Below, in pieces: positions 53,697 through 59,600 of a DNA stretch of 64,000 nt. Source of the stretch: Hirundichthys speculiger (lineage: Eukaryota; Chordata; Actinopteri; Beloniformes; Exocoetidae); the NCBI GenBank assembly GCA_018398805.1, contig JAGFBZ010000726.1, forward strand, positions 108,501 through 172,500, written 5' to 3'. Position 1 is the first letter of the stretch, and every line of letters starts with the position of its first letter. Position numbers and translations under genes: made by a program. Below the pieces are notes generated by a model. It did no database searches and was not told the DNA's origin. It saw only the letters and a list, made by a program, of their open reading frames with translations.

Positions 53697-56600
53697 TATA
53701 TTACAGGATGAACCCTTCACGTCTGAAAGCGTTTAGACTCAGAAGCAGAAGTCTTTTCCGCTGGACTGTCTGTGGACCGTCGGTCTCCTCAGACCTTCAG
53801 TGGCTGGTGTCCAGCGTTGCCCAGCTGAACTGTGGGTAAGGGATCACGGCGGCTGGAGCTAGCCAATGAAATCACACACGATTCAAAACACGTAGCTTTG
53901 TTGTGTCCATGGTCCATGTCGGAGCATTTTATTTCTTTAGTCACATAAATCAGGCTGAACAACAGTCAGTCTGGGTTTGAGGTGGAGTATCTCCACCCAG
54001 TTCCTGGAACTGTTCCCTGAACCTGGACCCAAACCACACGGCTCCATTCACACAGCCAGTCGATTGGTCCTCTGTCGCTCCTTGGTTCTGTGGCTGTACG
54101 ACCTTGGGATGCAGTAACAGAGATGCTGTGTGACGGGGCGAAGGTGAAACAGGGCCACGAGGACGACCTGAGGATGAAATCAGAGCGTCCCTGAGACACG
54201 GCCCTGTGGAGCACCTGGCACCTGGTGGAGCACCTGGCAATGGGATTCAGGTGAGAAACTTGATTTTTTATTCCAGTGTTTTTCAGCAGTCAGTGATCAG
54301 TGTCTTCATCTCCAGACTGCTGGATGACAGTGACTGAGTAACATCTGCTTTTTGTTTTTTTTCCAATAACTGAACATTTTTCCTCGCGATTATGGTTTTT
54401 TTAAATTTCTTTTCCTGCAGTTTTGATGGACGGGCGTCTCTAAAAACAGAATTTACAGGCTCCTTTCACATCTCTTCATTGTTTTCCCTCTGATGTGATG
54501 GAAAACAGCTGCCTGTAAAACTCCTCCACATCCCCCCCATCTGGACCCCGCCCCCATCGCCGCCGCGACGGAGACGTCTCTGAGGGACGGCGGTTCATCT
54601 CCGTCCGCGGCGTCAGGGAGACAAACCCGGATGATTAGCGGATCGTCCACGTGCCGATGCTTTCTTTGAACGTGGTCATCGTGACAGAGCGTCTGCGGGG
54701 GGACACCAGACCTGGGAGGACGTCGTCCTCACAGAGACACTCGTATTACCAGGAAGATCACCCAGGCGTGGAAATTCAATTCAGCCTAATAGTTTCCTCC
54801 CAGCGGCGCCGCACACTTTCACTTTAACTGCAACTGCTCCCGTTTCAATTAGTGGCAGAACGCGTAACGTCGACTCTTTTACACATAGATGAGGTTTATT
54901 CCTTTTACGCCCAACATGCTGTTTCCCTAATGGCATTAAGTCTGTTTTAACCTCTTCCTAACGAGTGTCGTGGTACCAGGACAACAAACGGGTCCAGATC
55001 TCCGGACCAGACGGTAAATGTTTCCAGGTCACATACTCGTCCACATCTGAGGTTTCCTTTGGTTCAGTGTGGTTGTCTAAACCCGACTACCGATCCACCA
55101 CGTTCCAGTTCCTCATTTACTTCGGCCCTTTGATCACTTGGCATCACATAAACTTAGAACTTTGAACTAAATTATGAACTGGATTAGAAATAGGAACGAA
55201 CTGGATTGTTCATGAATTACAGTGAATGGGAACACAGTTTGGATTGAACTGTTTTATTTCACTCCGTAAATTAAACGTGTTCCGTGTTAAGGGTCTTCAG
55301 ACGACCCGGTTGTGGACTGATGTTCACTAAAAACTGAACCGAAACCCAAGTCAAAACTACCTGATGAAATCTGGGTCATATTTGGCTCAAATAACACAAT
55401 CTGAAGTCCAGCTTTGGGACTCATCTGGTCCACGTAGGACTTTACCAGAACTGAGCCATAAGTGGCCCAGATGAGGCCCAATCACGTCTTCAGTCTGGAT
55501 CAGTCGAAGACCCCCAACCCCAAACCGAACCGAAACCAAACCGAAAACCGAACCAAAACACACGTGTCAAACCAAGAGTTGATGTGTTCATGGAGCACAG
55601 TTCGTTGATCCTCAGAAGCAACCAGCTATGGTATGCTACATGCTACCAGCGGCTACATGCTACCAACGCCTACATGCTACCAGCGCTACATGCTACCAGC
55701 AGCTACATGCTACCAGCAGCTACATGCTACCAACAGCTACATGCTACATGCTACCAGCGGCTTCATGCTACCAACAGCTATATGCCACCAACAGCTACAT
55801 GCTACCAACAGCTATATGCTATCAGTAACTACATGCTACCAACAGTCACATGCTACCAGTGGCTACATGCTACCAACAGCTACATGTTACCAGTAATTAC
55901 ATGCTACCAATTGCTACATGCAGCAGCTACATACTACCAGTGGCAACATGCCACCAACAGCTACATGCTACCAGCAGCTACGTGCAACCAGCGGCTACGT
56001 GCTACCAGCAGCTACATGCTACCAACAGCTGCATGCTACCAGCAGCTACGTGCTACCAGCGGCTATGTGCTACCAGCAGCTACATGCTACCAGCAGCTAC
56101 GTGCTACCAGCGGCTACATGCTACCAACAGCTACATGCTACCAGTAGCTACGTGCTACCAGCAGCTACATGCTACCAACAGCTACATGCTACCAGTAGCT
56201 ACGTGCCACCAGCAGCTACGTGCTACCAGCAGCTATGTGCTACCAGTAGCTACGTGCCACCAGCAGCTACATGCTACCAGCAGCTATGTGCTACCAACAG
56301 CTAAAATTTTGCAGGACTTCCTGAGTTTTCGAGCAGTGAAGGATTAGGTTTCTGTTTATATGTAATCCAGTCCAGCTCAATATGGCTTAAATTAATTAAT
56401 TATATTATAACTAAATATAATTATTTGACCTAAATCACATAGACGTGAATTCAGATATCAGTGGCCTTCCTGTCAGAATTACAACCAGTCAGACATGAAA
56501 ACCAGATGAAAACTCCAGTCAGGTCAGGACTATCTAGTGGCGTAGAAACGGGACAGCCCTGGAGCGCAGTTACGTCTTCAGACTGTGGGGGGCGACCTCA

Positions 56601-59600
56601 CGCCAAAGCTACGTCCAGTCTGTCAAGGAGACAGCTTCCATGAAGAAGGAGAAGAAGAAGGAGACTTCTAGACTGTTTAGATTTTTCAGGAGTTATTGTT
56701 TTTTGTCAGACGTCTTCAATGACAATGACAATCAGCATGCCTTTAATTTGAAAGGAAGAAGCCCCTCCCCCTGGTGAATTACAGGAGCGACAGACTTCTG
56801 CGGCGCAACCTCGATGCTAATGAGACGAGCTGAGAGAGCAGCGGTGGTCTGGAAAAGCAGATTTCCTCAGGATGGAGGATCCTCCTCCATCCTGAGGGAT
56901 TCATAACAGAAACATCAGCGGGAACTGGTCCTGAACTGGTCCTGAACTGGTTCCTGAACTGGTCCTGAACTGGTCCTGAACTGGTCCTGACCCTGAGTTT
57001 AGTGGATGTGCGTCAGAACGTGTTTCATGTGTTTTCTCCTCAGCGGCGGAATAAATAATGAAAGTTAAGTTGTGGTAATTGATTTCTCCTCAGTCCACTC
57101 AACTGAATAATCTTCAACGGAAACCACCGCTAAGCTGTTCATTAGAAGATTTGCCAACATGCAACTAATTCCAGGATTATTCTCCAAACATCACAGAAAG
57201 AATACAAACTCACACTTAAAGCCTCCTTCATCTGGAAACTCTTTGTACTTCACATCTGGCAAATACTTGAAGCCTTGATTTAAAGAAATAAATATTGAGT
57301 CGATCCATCAGTTTTCCTGGACAGTGACATCAGTATTCTAGAGATGCTGTTGTTCCTCGTTAATTACTTCCTCGTTATCCTTCCAGACTAAATAAACCTT
57401 TGTATTTATGATGCACCTGACTGGTGGTTTATTGTTGCTCAGATATTAATAACTGGGATCTCAGTCGTTACATTTGTAAACATACCAGCTGCAATTTTGT
57501 TTTAATGTACATTTTTTGTTGAAAAAATGTCAGATTTTGTTGTAAAATCGTGACTTTCGTCCTAAAGTAGCTGCTCTCCTCCCCTCAGTTATCTGGGATT
57601 GCGACGTCAATGCTGACTCAAACGGGAAATCACATAAGCAACTTTTCAAAATTCATTTAAAAAAATTTTAATTTTTGTCACAAAAACTCAAATCTTGCAA
57701 AATTGTCGTCAATACCGATTTAAACGGGCAAACTGCATTAACACCCCTTTAAAACTGAACTGCAGCCTCTAGTGGTCAGTAGAGGAACTGCAGCCTCTAG
57801 TGGTCGGTAGAGGAACTGCAGCCTCTAGTGGTCGGTAGAGGAACTGCAGCCTCTAGTGGTCTGTAGAGGAACCGCAGCCTCTAGTGGTCAGTAGAGGAAC
57901 CAACTCTAGGTCAGCTGCAGTCCAGGTCTGTAGAGGAACCGCAGCCTCTAGTGGTCAGTAGAGGAACTGCAGCCTCTAGTGGTCGGTAGAGGAACCGCAG
58001 CCTCTAGTGGTCAGTAGAGGAACTGCAGCCTCTAGTGGTCGGTAGAGGAACTGCAGCCTCTAGTGGTCGGTAGAGGGAACTGCAGCCTCTAGTGGTCGGT
58101 AGAGGAACTGCAGCTCTAGTGGTCGGTAAAGGAACTGCAGCCTCTAGTGGTCAGTAGAGGAACTGCAGCCTCTAGTGGTCAGTAGAGGAACTGCAGCCTC
58201 TAGTGGTCGGTAGAGGAACCGCAGCCTCTAGTGGTCGGTAGAGGAACCGCAGCCTCTAGTGGTCGGTAGAGGAACTGCAGCCTCTAGTGGTGGGTAGAGG
58301 AACCGCAGCCTCTAGTGGTGGGTAGAGGAACCGCAGCCTCTAGTGGTTGGTAGAGGAACCGCAGCCTCTAGTGGTCGGTAGAGGAACTGCAGCCTCTAGT
58401 GGGTTGGTAGAGGAACTGCAGCCTCTAGTGGTCGGTAGAGGAACCGCAGCCTCTAGTGGTTGGTAGAGGAACCGCAGCCTGCGGTAGTGGTTGTAGAGGA
58501 ACTGCAGCCTCTAGTGGTCGGTAGAGGAACTGCAGCCTGCAGCCTCTAGTGGTCGGTAGAGGAACTGCAGCCTTAGTGGCGGTAGAGGAACTAGAGCCTC
58601 AGATGGTCGGTAGAGGAACTGCAGCCTCTAGTGGTCAGGAGAGTCATATAAATGAAGTATACAAACAGTCAACATTTCCTCTGTGATGTCATCACCGTTC
58701 CACTAAACCACTGACTCTTCTTCTGCTGTGACTCCAACCCGTTAACCTGCTCAGGTGCTCTTCAGTGGTTGTTTCTCATTAGTTCCTGCTGCTCTGGTCT
58801 TCCTGATGACATCTGAGAGTCGTGGACACTTTTATTCTGTTTAAATTCGACCAAAGAAGAAGAAATAAATCTGTTCCTCCCTGACTCCTAATTTGACTCT
58901 GGTTCAGCGTTAGAAACACTCTCCCTCCCTCAAACACACACTATTCCATTTATAATTCATTTTATGTGCACACTTGCTTGAGTTGAACCCTCCGTGTTAA
59001 AGCACCGCACCCCCCCCACCCCCGCACCACTACCCCCCCCCCTACCCGTTCTGCATAAATTTCACTGGAGATCAAGGGGAATTATTTGTGGAAAATTAGA
59101 GTCTTAGCAGTGCTTACATTAGCCAGAGAGCTGCCGTATTATCTCCGAGGTGCTAATGAACCCTAAAAACTACTGTAGGTGGTCCTCCTGGAAGAATCAA
59201 ATATGTACGCTGAAGTATTAGCTAACAGGGGCAATATTTAGACCATGCGGATGAATCCGGAATAATACGATGCAAATCGAGAAGACGCAGCGCCTAAAGA
59301 GCAAATTTATTAAATTAGGTCTGTTAAGGCGAGGGGTGATCCCCGAGGATCAGCGTTGAAGACTATTTAAAGGTTCCTGAAGCACCCGGGGGAGCCGTTG
59401 CTCTGCTTTGAAATGTTATAAGTGGATAAAATGGTGTTGCTCTCGGTGACGTCTTCATAGCAGCAGTAAACAATATTAGTTTTGGAGCCAGAGGAGATGA
59501 AGGCCTCCACGCTTTAACCCTGGTTTCACTGATCAGACTGAGGAGCTGCTGGGAAGATAGATAATTAAGATGATGAAACCAGCTGAGGGACTGAAGGAAC

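Noticed and set aside
53950..54240. Minus-strand frame of 96 codons
   Set aside because: No recognisable domain, and the codon content looks random.
55584..56347. 187-codon Met/Leu/Pro/Ala repeat frame
   Set aside because: Artefact of the 17-bp array.
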